DNA of 64,000 nucleotides from Algorimicrobium sp002414705 (GTDB lineage: Bacteria > Bacteroidota > Bacteroidia > Flavobacteriales > Flavobacteriaceae). Below, piece by piece: positions 45,194 through 53,206 of this stretch; the first letter of the stretch is position 1; each line of letters starts with the position of its first letter. The stretch lies in assembly GCA_963972425.1 (NCBI GenBank), contig CAXAUF010000003.1, positions 1-64,000 of the forward strand. The letters are read 5' to 3'. Under the pieces are notes generated by a model that was not told where the DNA came from, did no database searches, and worked only from the letters and a program-made list of their open reading frames with translations. A program made the translations under genes and the position numbers.

Positions 45194-45664
45194 ATGAAAA
45201 TAAACAACAACGAAATAACTATTGATGGTATTGATAAAACTATCTTACGTGCTTTAATGAGCGATGCCAGAACACCTGTTTTGGAGATTGCGCGTGAAGT
45301 CGGTATTTCTGGAGCAGCAATTCATCAACGGCTTCGGAAACTAGAAAAATCAGGCATTATTTCAGGGTCTAAATTTGTAATAAACCCGAAAGTTCTAGGC
45401 TATACAACGATGGCTTTTATTGGCATATATTTAGATAAAGCCATGAGTAATCCAGAAGCTGTAAAACAATTACAGAAAATTCCTGAAGTTTTGGAGTGTC
45501 ATTACACAACAGGAAACTGGAGTATTTTTATCAAAATACTCTGTAAGGACAATGAACATTTAATGCATTTACTAAATAAGGACATACAGTCTATTTCAGG
45601 TGTTTCCCGTACAGAAACCTTTATCTCCTTGAATCAGCAAATTGACAGACAAATAAAGATATAA
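45194..45664 (+). CDS. Lrp/AsnC family transcriptional regulator
   Basis: This 156-residue protein has the Lrp helix-turn-helix (DKTILRALMSDARTPVLEIA, GISGAAIHQRLRKLEKSGII) and an RAM/AsnC ligand domain (about 70-150; VLECHYTTGNWSIFIKILC). It follows the saccharopine dehydrogenase-like gene directly and ends before a strong terminator. Control of the neighbouring amino-acid gene is likely but inferred. Confidence 0.92.
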   Translation: MKINNNEITIDGIDKTILRALMSDARTPVLEIAREVGISGAAIHQRLRKLEKSGIISGSKFVINPKVLGYTTMAFIGIYLDKAMSNPEAVKQLQKIPEVLECHYTTGNWSIFIKILCKDNEHLMHLLNKDIQSISGVSRTETFISLNQQIDRQIKI

Positions 45665-45665
45665 A

Positions 45666-45695
45666 AAAAAGCTCCTGAATACTCAGGAGCTTTTT
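45666..45695. terminator. Bidirectional terminator between Lrp and the zinc-peptidase gene
   Basis: AAAAAGCTCCTGA (45666-45678) and TCAGGAGCTTTTT (45683-45695) form a perfect 13-bp stem with a 4-base loop between convergent genes. Confidence 0.88.
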
Positions 45696-45715
45696 GTTAA
45701 CAAAAACACATTTTT

Positions 45716-46411
45716 TTAATCGCGACCACCAAATACTTGAAGTGCCCAGTATATTAAAGATGCTAAAGCACCAATAGCAGCTACTAAGTACGTTCTAGCT
45801 GCCCATTTAAGTGCATCTTCAGCAGCAGCATGTTCATCAGGTGTTACCATGTGTTTATTTTCTAACCAAGCCAATGCACGATTACTGGCATCATATTCAA
45901 CTGGCAATGTAACAAAACTGAATATTGTTGCCAATCCCATCATGATTACTCCTGCAACTGCCACGTACCAACCAAGTCCTACACCAGCCGCTCCTCCTAA
46001 AACCAAACCTCCTATAACTAACCATTGGGACATACCAGATGATACACTAACCACTGGCACCAATTTGGAACGCATTGTTAACCATTCATAGGCTTGTGCA
46101 TGCTGAACAGCGTGACCACATTCGTGCGCTGCAACTGCTGCTGCAGCCGCATTGCGTTGGTTGCAAACCGATTCACTTAAGTTTACTGTTTTGTTTTTAG
46201 GGTTGTAATGATCTGTTAATTGGCCAGGTGTTGAAATAACAGCAACATCCGTAATACCATTATCAAGCAACATCTTTTCTGCTATTTCTTTTCCGCTCAT
46301 CCCATTTTTTAAATGGACTTGGGAATAGGTTTTAAATTTTCTTTTTAATTGACTACTCACCAACCAGCTTACTAAAGCTATGGCTCCAATTAATATATAA
46401 TATCCTATCAT
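45716..46411 (-). CDS. Neutral zinc metallopeptidase (YugP type)
   Basis: This 231-residue protein has an N-terminal membrane helix, the zinc motif HECGH in AAVAAHECGHAVQHAQAYEW, two central helices and a C-terminal helix. These features fit the YugP-like zinc metallopeptidases. The substrate is unknown; a role in membrane-protein quality control is suggested for relatives. Confidence 0.9.
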   Translation of the reverse strand: MIGYYILIGAIALVSWLVSSQLKRKFKTYSQVHLKNGMSGKEIAEKMLLDNGITDVAVISTPGQLTDHYNPKNKTVNLSESVCNQRNAAAAAVAAHECGHAVQHAQAYEWLTMRSKLVPVVSVSSGMSQWLVIGGLVLGGAAGVGLGWYVAVAGVIMMGLATIFSFVTLPVEYDASNRALAWLENKHMVTPDEHAAAEDALKWAARTYLVAAIGALASLIYWALQVFGGRD

Positions 46412-46499
46412 GTGTTTTCTTAATTTAAAGGTAAATTTACGAGATGTATAGCAAATAACAAGCCAAATATTCGTTAAGAAATTTTGTCAGCTTTTTGTG

Positions 46500-46606
46500 T
46501 TCTCAATACATCCCGATTTATTATCGGGACACTCGAACTGACGTCCGGATTCATAAACATGGCGTCACTTCGAGTGATCTCGAGGCACGAGAGATTGTAT
46601 CGAGAA
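46500..46606. mobile_element. MITE-like palindromic element downstream of leuS
   Basis: This 107-bp element has imperfect inverted ends TTCTCAATACA (46500-46510) and TGTATCGAGAA (46596-46606), one mismatch. Inside are a stem TCCCGAT/ATCGGGA (46511-46517 and 46523-46529) and a larger stem CACTCGAACTGACG/CGTCACTTCGAGTG (46530-46543 and 46563-46576, one mismatch). The nested palindromes and higher GC content mark it as a dispersed repeat. I remember similar sequences in flavobacterial intergenic regions. It ends one base before the leuS stop codon. Confidence 0.65.
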
Positions 46607-46607
46607 G

Positions 46608-49600
46608 TTAACCAACTATATTTACAATCTTCCCAGGAACAACAATCACTTTTTTAGGTGTTCTCCCTTGTAATTGTTCTTGGGTTTTTTCGTGAGCCAT
46701 GACGGTCTTTTCAATATCGTCTTTACTCATATCCATTGGCAACTCTAAAGTAAAACGCATTTTACCATTGAATGAAATAGGATAGTTTTTAGAGCTTTCT
46801 ACCAAATGGGTTTCATCAAACTGTGGAAAAGCGACTGTTGAAATAGATTCATTATAACCTAATTGATTCCATAATTCTTCTGAAATATGTGGCGCGTAAG
46901 GCGACATTAAAACAACAAGTGGTTCCAAAATAGCACGACTCGTACATTTTTGTGCTGTTAGCTCGTTAACCGCAATCATAAAGGTAGAAACAGAGGTGTT
47001 GAATGAGAAATTCTCAATATCTTCTTCTACTTTTTTAATGGTTTTGTGTAATGTTTTTAGAGCTTCTTTTGTTGGTTCAGAATCGGTTACTTTAATACCA
47101 TTATCATCTACATATAATTTCCAGAGTTTTTTAAGAAACCCATGAACACCTGTAATTCCTGCTGTATTCCAAGGCTTATATTGTTCTAAAGGACCCAAAA
47201 ACATTTCGTACAAACGCAAACTGTCTGCGCCATAATCTTCGCAAATACTGTCTGGATTGACCACGTTGTATTTGGATTTGGACATTTTTTCGACGTCTCT
47301 CTCAACTGTCACCTTTTCGATTTCTTTTACAACTACAACATTGTCATCAATAAATTTAGCATGCTTAAATTCTGGTCTCCATTTTCTAAATTTTGAAACA
47401 TCAAGTTCATTTGAAGAATTTACAAAACTCACATCAACATGTATTCTGCTAAAAGTAGGTTTATCAGTTCCTGTAACATCTAATATTCTTTTTAAAGCTA
47501 GTTGATGGTTTTCATGGCTATTAAAACCATCTACAGTCTCTTTTGAAAGAAAAACATCTTGTCGTTCGTTAACTCTATAAACAAAAGCACTTGTCCCCAA
47601 AATCATTCCTTGGTTAATCAGCTTTTTAAAAGGTTCTTCGACACCTACAAAACCTCTATCTTTCATAAACTTCACCCAAAAGCGTGAGTATAATAAATGT
47701 CCGGTTGCGTGTTCGCTTCCACCAATGTATAAATCCACATTTTCCCAGTATTTGAGTGCGTCTTCACTTGCAAAATCCAAGTCGTTATTCGCATCCATAT
47801 ATCTAAAGAAATACCACGAACTTCCTGCCCAACCTGGCATGGTATTGAGCTCTAAAGGAAATACAGTTTCATTATCTATCAACTGATTACTGACCACGGA
47901 ACACTGTTTTGTGTCCCAAGCCCAAACATCAGCACGACCTAAAGGAGGCTCGCCTGTTTCGGTTGGTAAATATTTCTCAACGTCAGGTAAACGGATTGGT
48001 AAATGCGCTTTATCAATCATTTGTGGCATGCCGTTTACGTAATACACTGGAAAGGGTTCGCCCCAATAGCGTTGTCTAGAAAAAACCGCATCACGTAAAC
48101 GGTAATTGGTTTTACCTTCACCTTGGCCAATTTTCTCTAATTCGAAAATAGCGCGTTTCATGGCTTTTTTATATGGCAAGCCATTTAAGAAATCGGAATT
48201 CGTAATGACTGTTTTTTCTTTATCTGCAAATGCTTCTTCAGAAATATCTACACCTTCAAAAATATTTGGAATCGGAATATTAAAATGTTTTGCAAACGCA
48301 TAATCACGCTGATCGCCACATGGCACTGACATAACGGCTCCTGTTCCGTAGCCTGCTAAAACATAATCGCCAATCCAAATTGGAATCGATTCTTTGGTAA
48401 ACGGATGTTCCGCATAAGCACCTGTAAAAGCACCAGAAATAGTTTTTACATCTGCCATACGATCGCGTTCGCTGCGTTTGGCTGTTTTTTCTATATAAGC
48501 CTCAACCTCGGTTTTTTGAGTATCTGTTGTTATTTGCGCAACGAGTTCGTGTTCTGGCGCTAATGTCATAAAACTCACTCCAAAAATAGTATCTGGTCTG
48601 GTTGTGAAAACGGATATATCCCATCCTAAATCCTTCCCTAGGGGAAGGACTTGCTTACTCTTGAGGGATTCTCTTTGCTCTAATTCTGCACTGATTTTAT
48701 TTAATACGTCGTTGGTATTTCCTAAAACTTCTTCGTTAGTGAAACGAATTACCTTGTACTCTTCGTTTTCTAATCTGACTGTTCTTTCATGATCAGCTTC
48801 CAATTGAAAATCGTGAATTTTACCGTCGACCTCAACAATCAATTTTTTATCAAGACAGACAAAATCAACAATAAAATCTTCAATAAGGTGTTGCTGTCTG
48901 AACTTTGATTCTAATTTTTTACCTCTCAAACATTCCCATAAAGCTGCTTCCGCCTGCGTTGGATTTGCTCGCATTTCTTTAGCGCGATCAATTAATAAGT
49001 GTGAATTATTTCCGCCTGTCATATAACCAGCACGTTTTTTAGTATCTGATGTCTCTTCCCCTTTGGGGAAGGATAGGATGGGGAATGTAACACTAGCACC
49101 AATAGATTTCCCAATCCAGTTACGTTGACTTTCCTTTAATGAATCTGTCCAATCAATGGTATCTAAACCTTGTAATAACCGTTCGGCATAAGCTGATATA
49201 CGCATAGACCATTGGGTCATTTTTTTACGCATTACCGGATGACCACCACGTTCGGAAACACCATTGACAATTTCATCATTGGCTAAAACGGTTCCCAAAG
49301 CGGGACACCAATTGACTTCGGTTTCTGCTAAATAGGTTAATCGATATTGTAATAGTATGTCTTGTTTTTTTTCTGAAGAAAAGGCGTTCCATTCATTAGC
49401 TGAAAAGGTTTCAACCTCATCATCACAAACGGCATTTACATGCGTATTTCCTTCTGAAGCAAATTTAGAAATTAAGGTTTCAATAGATTCTGCTTTATTT
49501 GCATCATTATTATACCACGACTCGAATAATTGAATAAAAATCCATTGCGTCCATTTGTAATAACTCGGATCTGATGTTCTGACTTCCCGACTCCAATCGA

Positions 49601-49952
49601 ATGAAAACCCAATTTGATCTAACTGACGTCTGTATGTTTTTATGTTTTCTTCAGTTGTTAAAGCTGGATGCTGACCCGTTTGAATAGCATATTGTTCCGC
49701 AGGTAAACCAAAACTATCATAGCCTTGTGGATGCAAGACATTAAACCCTTTATGCCTTTTATAACGTGCATAAATATCAGAAGCTATATAACCTAAAGGA
49801 TGACCAACGTGCAAACCTGCTCCACTTGGATACGGAAACATATCCAACACGTAATATTTTGGTTTATCAGATTGGTTTTCGGCTTTAAACGTTTGGTTTT
49901 CTGCCCAATATTTTTGCCACTTGGCTTCTATGTCGTTGAAATTGTATTGCAT
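46608..49952 (-). CDS. leuS: Leucyl-tRNA synthetase with an in-frame DUF559 nuclease-domain insertion
   Basis: This 1114-residue class I synthetase has HVGH (48-51) in PYPSGAGLHVGHPLGY and KMSKS (889-893), and the CP1 editing domain with VFTTRPDTIFG. Bacteroidota LeuRS should be about 150 residues shorter. The excess is residues about 291-445, between VTF and ISVFTTRPD: a DUF559 domain (KKLIVEVDGKIH, YKVIRFTNEEVL) flanked by terminal inverted repeats that read as FPILSFPKGEE and LPLGKDLGWD. The frame is open throughout. The insertion is in a loop ahead of the threonine-rich editing motif, so charging may be unaffected; editing could be changed. Confidence 0.95.
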   Translation of the reverse strand: MQYNFNDIEAKWQKYWAENQTFKAENQSDKPKYYVLDMFPYPSGAGLHVGHPLGYIASDIYARYKRHKGFNVLHPQGYDSFGLPAEQYAIQTGQHPALTTEENIKTYRRQLDQIGFSFDWSREVRTSDPSYYKWTQWIFIQLFESWYNNDANKAESIETLISKFASEGNTHVNAVCDDEVETFSANEWNAFSSEKKQDILLQYRLTYLAETEVNWCPALGTVLANDEIVNGVSERGGHPVMRKKMTQWSMRISAYAERLLQGLDTIDWTDSLKESQRNWIGKSIGASVTFPILSFPKGEETSDTKKRAGYMTGGNNSHLLIDRAKEMRANPTQAEAALWECLRGKKLESKFRQQHLIEDFIVDFVCLDKKLIVEVDGKIHDFQLEADHERTVRLENEEYKVIRFTNEEVLGNTNDVLNKISAELEQRESLKSKQVLPLGKDLGWDISVFTTRPDTIFGVSFMTLAPEHELVAQITTDTQKTEVEAYIEKTAKRSERDRMADVKTISGAFTGAYAEHPFTKESIPIWIGDYVLAGYGTGAVMSVPCGDQRDYAFAKHFNIPIPNIFEGVDISEEAFADKEKTVITNSDFLNGLPYKKAMKRAIFELEKIGQGEGKTNYRLRDAVFSRQRYWGEPFPVYYVNGMPQMIDKAHLPIRLPDVEKYLPTETGEPPLGRADVWAWDTKQCSVVSNQLIDNETVFPLELNTMPGWAGSSWYFFRYMDANNDLDFASEDALKYWENVDLYIGGSEHATGHLLYSRFWVKFMKDRGFVGVEEPFKKLINQGMILGTSAFVYRVNERQDVFLSKETVDGFNSHENHQLALKRILDVTGTDKPTFSRIHVDVSFVNSSNELDVSKFRKWRPEFKHAKFIDDNVVVVKEIEKVTVERDVEKMSKSKYNVVNPDSICEDYGADSLRLYEMFLGPLEQYKPWNTAGITGVHGFLKKLWKLYVDDNGIKVTDSEPTKEALKTLHKTIKKVEEDIENFSFNTSVSTFMIAVNELTAQKCTSRAILEPLVVLMSPYAPHISEELWNQLGYNESISTVAFPQFDETHLVESSKNYPISFNGKMRFTLELPMDMSKDDIEKTVMAHEKTQEQLQGRTPKKVIVVPGKIVNIVG
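48620..49083 (-). mobile_element. DUF559-encoding insertion element inside leuS
   Basis: The plus strand at 48620-48648 begins CCCATCCTAAATCCTTCCC and then TAGGGGAAGG. The strand opposite 49083-49055 begins CCCCATCCTATCCTTCCCC and then AAAGGGGAAG. These are imperfect terminal inverted repeats of about 29 bp, each with an internal hairpin (CCTTCCC/GGGGAAGG-like). The core encodes MTGGNNSHLLIDRAKEMRAN onward, with PD-(D/E)XK-like residues in IVDFVC and VEVDGK. Length is about 464 bp; with target duplication it adds 155 codons in frame. No splicing motifs are present, so it is not an intein. Confidence 0.85.
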
Positions 49953-50078
49953 CTGTCTTTTTTCTACTTATAAAGGCGCAAATTTAAACTTATTATAACA
50001 ATGTTGAAAGTTTAAACGTTGTAATCAGCAAGGAATAGGATTTCTTTTATATTTTTACAGCATTAACCCATTGTATTT

Positions 50079-50957
50079 ATGAGTTCATCTTTTGATAAGT
50101 ATCAAAAACGCCGATTAATATCCTCGTATTTTTCGGTTGTATTAAGTATTGGCTTGGTTTTATTCCTGTTAGGTTTATTAGGCATGCTGGTATTGAATGC
50201 TAAAAAAGTGTCTGATCATTTTAAAGAACAAGTTGTTGTTACTATTTATTTAAAAGACACAGCTAAAGAAGTCGAAACGAAACAACTCGAAAAAAGCTTG
50301 GCAATGTCTGATTATGTGAAATCGACTGAATTTGTTTCTAAAGAGCAAGCTGCCGAATCTATGAAAGCTGAAAACGGTGAAGATTTCATGGCTTTTCTTG
50401 GTTATAATCCGCTACAAAACTCCATTGACGTTCATGTAAAAGCCGATTTTGTTACAGCTGAACAATTAGATGGCATTGCCCAAGAAGCATTGACCAAAAG
50501 CTTTGTAGATGAAGTTCGCTACGATAATGATTTGGTGAATTTGATGAATGATAATGTGAAAAAAATCAGTTTTTGGATTTTAGTTATCAGTGGTTTATTT
50601 ACACTTATTGCTGTTTTATTAATTAATAGTTCAATCCGTTTATCGGTTTACTCCAAACGTTTTACCATTAAAACCATGCAAATGGTTGGTGCAACCAAAC
50701 AGTTTATTAGACGTCCTTTTGTTTGGAAAAGTGTACGTTTAGGTGTTATTGGAGCCATTTTAGCTATGATAGGAATGGCTGTAGTTTTATACTATATTAA
50801 CCAAACCTTTCCAGAACTGGAATTATTAAATAACCATGTTTTATTAGGACTATTATTTGCAGGTATTTTTGTGCTAGGTATTATTATTACTTGGATTAGC
50901 ACCTTTATTGCTACACAACGTTTCCTAAACTTAAAAACCGACCAACTGTATTATTAA
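50079..50957 (+). CDS. ftsX: Cell-division permease FtsX
   Basis: This 292-residue protein has FtsX layout: a cytoplasmic N-terminus, one membrane helix, a periplasmic domain (about 50-165; VVVTIYLKDTAKEVETKQLEK), then three helices with LINSSIRLSVYSKRFTIKTM and MQMVGATKQFIRRPF. It pairs with ATPase FtsE to activate septal hydrolases. FtsE is not adjacent here, as is common in Bacteroidota. It starts the rightward group ftsX, hypothetical, DUF3098, uppP, truB. Confidence 0.92.
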   Translation: MSSSFDKYQKRRLISSYFSVVLSIGLVLFLLGLLGMLVLNAKKVSDHFKEQVVVTIYLKDTAKEVETKQLEKSLAMSDYVKSTEFVSKEQAAESMKAENGEDFMAFLGYNPLQNSIDVHVKADFVTAEQLDGIAQEALTKSFVDEVRYDNDLVNLMNDNVKKISFWILVISGLFTLIAVLLINSSIRLSVYSKRFTIKTMQMVGATKQFIRRPFVWKSVRLGVIGAILAMIGMAVVLYYINQTFPELELLNNHVLLGLLFAGIFVLGIIITWISTFIATQRFLNLKTDQLYY

Positions 50958-50959
50958 AC

Positions 50960-51340
50960 ATGAAGAAAGGAACTATTTTAGCAGCCATTTTGGCCTTTGT
51001 GCTCGGATTTTTCGGATTAATTGCCATAAACGATTTGTTTATTAAAGATCCACAACTAAAAGATTCTGCGGTTCAAACAGTTATTATTACTGAAATACGT
51101 GAAGGCACAACCAACGATATCGTTTTTACGGATAGCCAAGGTGATATGTATTATATAAATCGCGGATTAGAACATGGCTTAATTTTATATTCTCTTAACG
51201 CAAAAGTTTTAAATAAAACAGTTACTTTGCATTTGCCGAAAAATTGGCTCGGCACATCAGAACATATTGCACAATTAACTGTAAATGATGTTATTATTTT
51301 TACAGAATTTACATCAGAAGTTGAAAATTCTGAAAATTAA
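50960..51340 (+). CDS. Unrecognised membrane-anchored protein between ftsX and DUF3098
   Basis: This 126-residue protein starts MKKGTILAAILAFVLGFFGL, an uncleaved-looking anchor or signal. The remaining 95 residues are beta-rich (VQTVIITEIREGTTNDIVF, GDMYYINRGLEHGLI). No family is recognised. It starts two bases after ftsX stops, and DUF3098 follows eight bases later, so it is cotranscribed with cell-envelope genes. It may be an envelope accessory protein. Confidence 0.6.
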   Translation: MKKGTILAAILAFVLGFFGLIAINDLFIKDPQLKDSAVQTVIITEIREGTTNDIVFTDSQGDMYYINRGLEHGLILYSLNAKVLNKTVTLHLPKNWLGTSEHIAQLTVNDVIIFTEFTSEVENSEN

Positions 51341-51348
51341 TTAAAATT

Positions 51349-51603
51349 ATGGGCGAACAAAAACGTAAAGAAGACTCACAAGCCGAATTTGTATTCGGAA
51401 GGAAAAATTACAAATTCATGATAATTGGACTAGCCGTAATTGGTTTAGGTTTCATTCTCATGTCTGGTGGTGGAAGCGATGATCCCAACGTTTTTAATCC
51501 AGAAATATTCAATTTTCGCCGCATTCGTTTAGCACCAACGTTAATATTACTTGGTTTTGCTATTGAAGTATATGCTATTTTATTGAATCCAAATAAAAAA
51601 TAA
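51349..51603 (+). CDS. DUF3098 small membrane protein
   Basis: This 84-residue protein has two membrane helices (YKFMIIGLAVIGLGFILMSG and LAPTLILLGFAIEVYAILL) and the DUF3098 loop GGGSDDPNVFNPEIFNFRRI between them. The family occurs in Bacteroidota between ftsX and uppP, as here; no biochemical role is known. Confidence 0.9.
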   Translation: MGEQKRKEDSQAEFVFGRKNYKFMIIGLAVIGLGFILMSGGGSDDPNVFNPEIFNFRRIRLAPTLILLGFAIEVYAILLNPNKK

Positions 51604-51645
51604 GTCATTTAAAAAATGCTTTTTAGGTTACTACCTCAATTTTAA

Positions 51646-51653
51646 TATTTTTG
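51646..51653 (+). promoter_or_regulatory. uppP promoter box
   Basis: TATTTTTG fits TAnnTTTG and ends four bases before the uppP ATG at 51658, which would give a leaderless or nearly leaderless transcript. Confidence 0.55.
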
Positions 51654-51657
51654 CCCT

Positions 51658-52452
51658 ATGGATATAACCGATTCAATTATTCTAGGTGTCATTCAAGGTC
51701 TTACCGAGTTTCTACCAGTTTCATCTAGTGGACATTTAGAGCTTGGAAAAGCTATTTTGGGAGACAGTTCCATTCCTAAAGAAAGCTTACTATTTACCGT
51801 AGTTTTACACTTTGCAACCGCTTTGAGTACCATGGTTGTATTTAGAAAAGATATTTGGTTACTACTAAAAGGTGTTATAAAATTTGAATGGAACGAAGAC
51901 TTACAATTTGTATCTAAAATTGCGCTTTCCATGATTCCTGCTGTTATTGTAGGACTCTTTTTTGAAGAACAACTAGAAAGTCTTTTTGGAGCCAATATTT
52001 TATTAGTTGGCTGCATGCTTTTAGTAACGGCTGCGCTACTATTTTTAGCTGACAAAGCTAAAGACACGCATAAAAAAGTAAGTTTTAAAAACGCATTCAT
52101 TATTGGTATTTCACAAGCCATTGCTATGCTTCCAGGTATTTCACGCTCTGGAGCTACCATATCAACTTCGGTATTATTGGGAAACGATAAAACACGAGCT
52201 GCACGTTTTTCATTTTTGATGGTTGTACCACTTATTTTTGGAAAAATTGCCAAAGATCTTTTAAGTGGCGAATTGACTTATGAAGCATCTAATTTCACTT
52301 ATTTAAGCGTTGGGTTTATAGCTGCTTTTGTGGCTGGACTTTTTGCTTGTACCTGGATGATTTCCCTTGTAAAGAAAAGTAAACTTTCCTATTTTGCCAT
52401 ATATTGCGCTATTGTTGGCGTAATTGCTATTATTTATACACTCGCCAATTAA
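51658..52452 (+). CDS. uppP: Undecaprenyl-diphosphate phosphatase
   Basis: This 264-residue integral membrane enzyme has the BacA/UppP motifs GVIQGLTEFLPVSSSGHLEL and MLPGISRSGATISTSVLLG. It has about eight helices. It recycles the lipid carrier for peptidoglycan and glycan synthesis. truB starts two bases after the stop, so the two are cotranscribed. Confidence 0.96.
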   Translation: MDITDSIILGVIQGLTEFLPVSSSGHLELGKAILGDSSIPKESLLFTVVLHFATALSTMVVFRKDIWLLLKGVIKFEWNEDLQFVSKIALSMIPAVIVGLFFEEQLESLFGANILLVGCMLLVTAALLFLADKAKDTHKKVSFKNAFIIGISQAIAMLPGISRSGATISTSVLLGNDKTRAARFSFLMVVPLIFGKIAKDLLSGELTYEASNFTYLSVGFIAAFVAGLFACTWMISLVKKSKLSYFAIYCAIVGVIAIIYTLAN

Positions 52453-52453
52453 C

Positions 52454-53149
52454 ATGAAAACTGCTGAAGATTTCCAAGCTGGACAAATATTATTAATAGA
52501 TAAGCCGTTACACTGGACCTCCTTTCAAGCTGTGAATAAATTGCGTTGGGAAATACGTCATGCTTTCAATATTAAGAAAATAAAAGTCGGTCATGCTGGA
52601 ACTCTAGATCCATTAGCAACTGGTTTATTGATTATTTGTACCGGAAAAATGACCAAGCAAATCAATACTTTTCAAGGTCAGGACAAAGAATATACAGGCA
52701 CCATTGTTTTAGGTGGAACAACTCCATCCTACGATCTGGAAACAGAAATTGATAAAACGTTTCCAACCGAACATATTACGGAAGATTTAATTCACGAAGC
52801 CACAAAACAATTTATTGGCGAGATTGACCAATTTCCTCCCGTTTTTTCAGCTATTAAAAAAGAAGGTAAACGCTTGTATGAATTTGCACGCGCTGGTGAG
52901 GATGTCGAAATTAGTTCACGACGCATTCAAATTTTAACTTTTGAAATTACTAAAATTGATGGTTTAAATGTTGCGTTTCGTGTGGTTTGTAGTAAAGGCA
53001 CATACATTCGTTCTTTGGCTCATGATTTTGGAAAAGCCTTAAATTCTGGTGCGCATTTATCGGTTTTACGACGGACTAAAATTGGCGATTTCCATGTAGA
53101 TGATGCCCTGTCACCTGAAACCTTTATAGAAAGCTTAACAACCAAGTAG
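52454..53149 (+). CDS. truB: tRNA pseudouridine-55 synthase
   Basis: ATG 52454 (MKTAEDFQAGQILLIDKPLH) is chosen; the longer frame would overlap uppP. The 231-residue protein has the TruB catalytic Asp in VGHAGTLDPLATGLLIICTG, then QFPPVFSAIKKEGKRLYE and CSKGTYIRSLAHDFG. It modifies U55 in the T loop. It follows uppP in a conserved Bacteroidota order. Confidence 0.94.
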   Translation: MKTAEDFQAGQILLIDKPLHWTSFQAVNKLRWEIRHAFNIKKIKVGHAGTLDPLATGLLIICTGKMTKQINTFQGQDKEYTGTIVLGGTTPSYDLETEIDKTFPTEHITEDLIHEATKQFIGEIDQFPPVFSAIKKEGKRLYEFARAGEDVEISSRRIQILTFEITKIDGLNVAFRVVCSKGTYIRSLAHDFGKALNSGAHLSVLRRTKIGDFHVDDALSPETFIESLTTK

Positions 53150-53206
53150 CTTCTTTTTACGTATATTAAGTTGATAATTTTTTCTTAAAAAAGACATTTA
53201 CACGTA

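Noticed and set aside
48620..49083. Intein in LeuRS
   Set aside because: The segment lacks the Cys/Ser start, the Hint-fold blocks and the terminal His-Asn followed by Cys/Ser/Thr that inteins need. It has DUF559 motifs and DNA inverted-repeat ends instead.
51693..52253. 186-residue antisense frame opposite uppP
   Set aside because: It lies wholly opposite a well-supported membrane enzyme gene; its composition mirrors the complement of Leu/Ile codons, and it has no recognisable motif.
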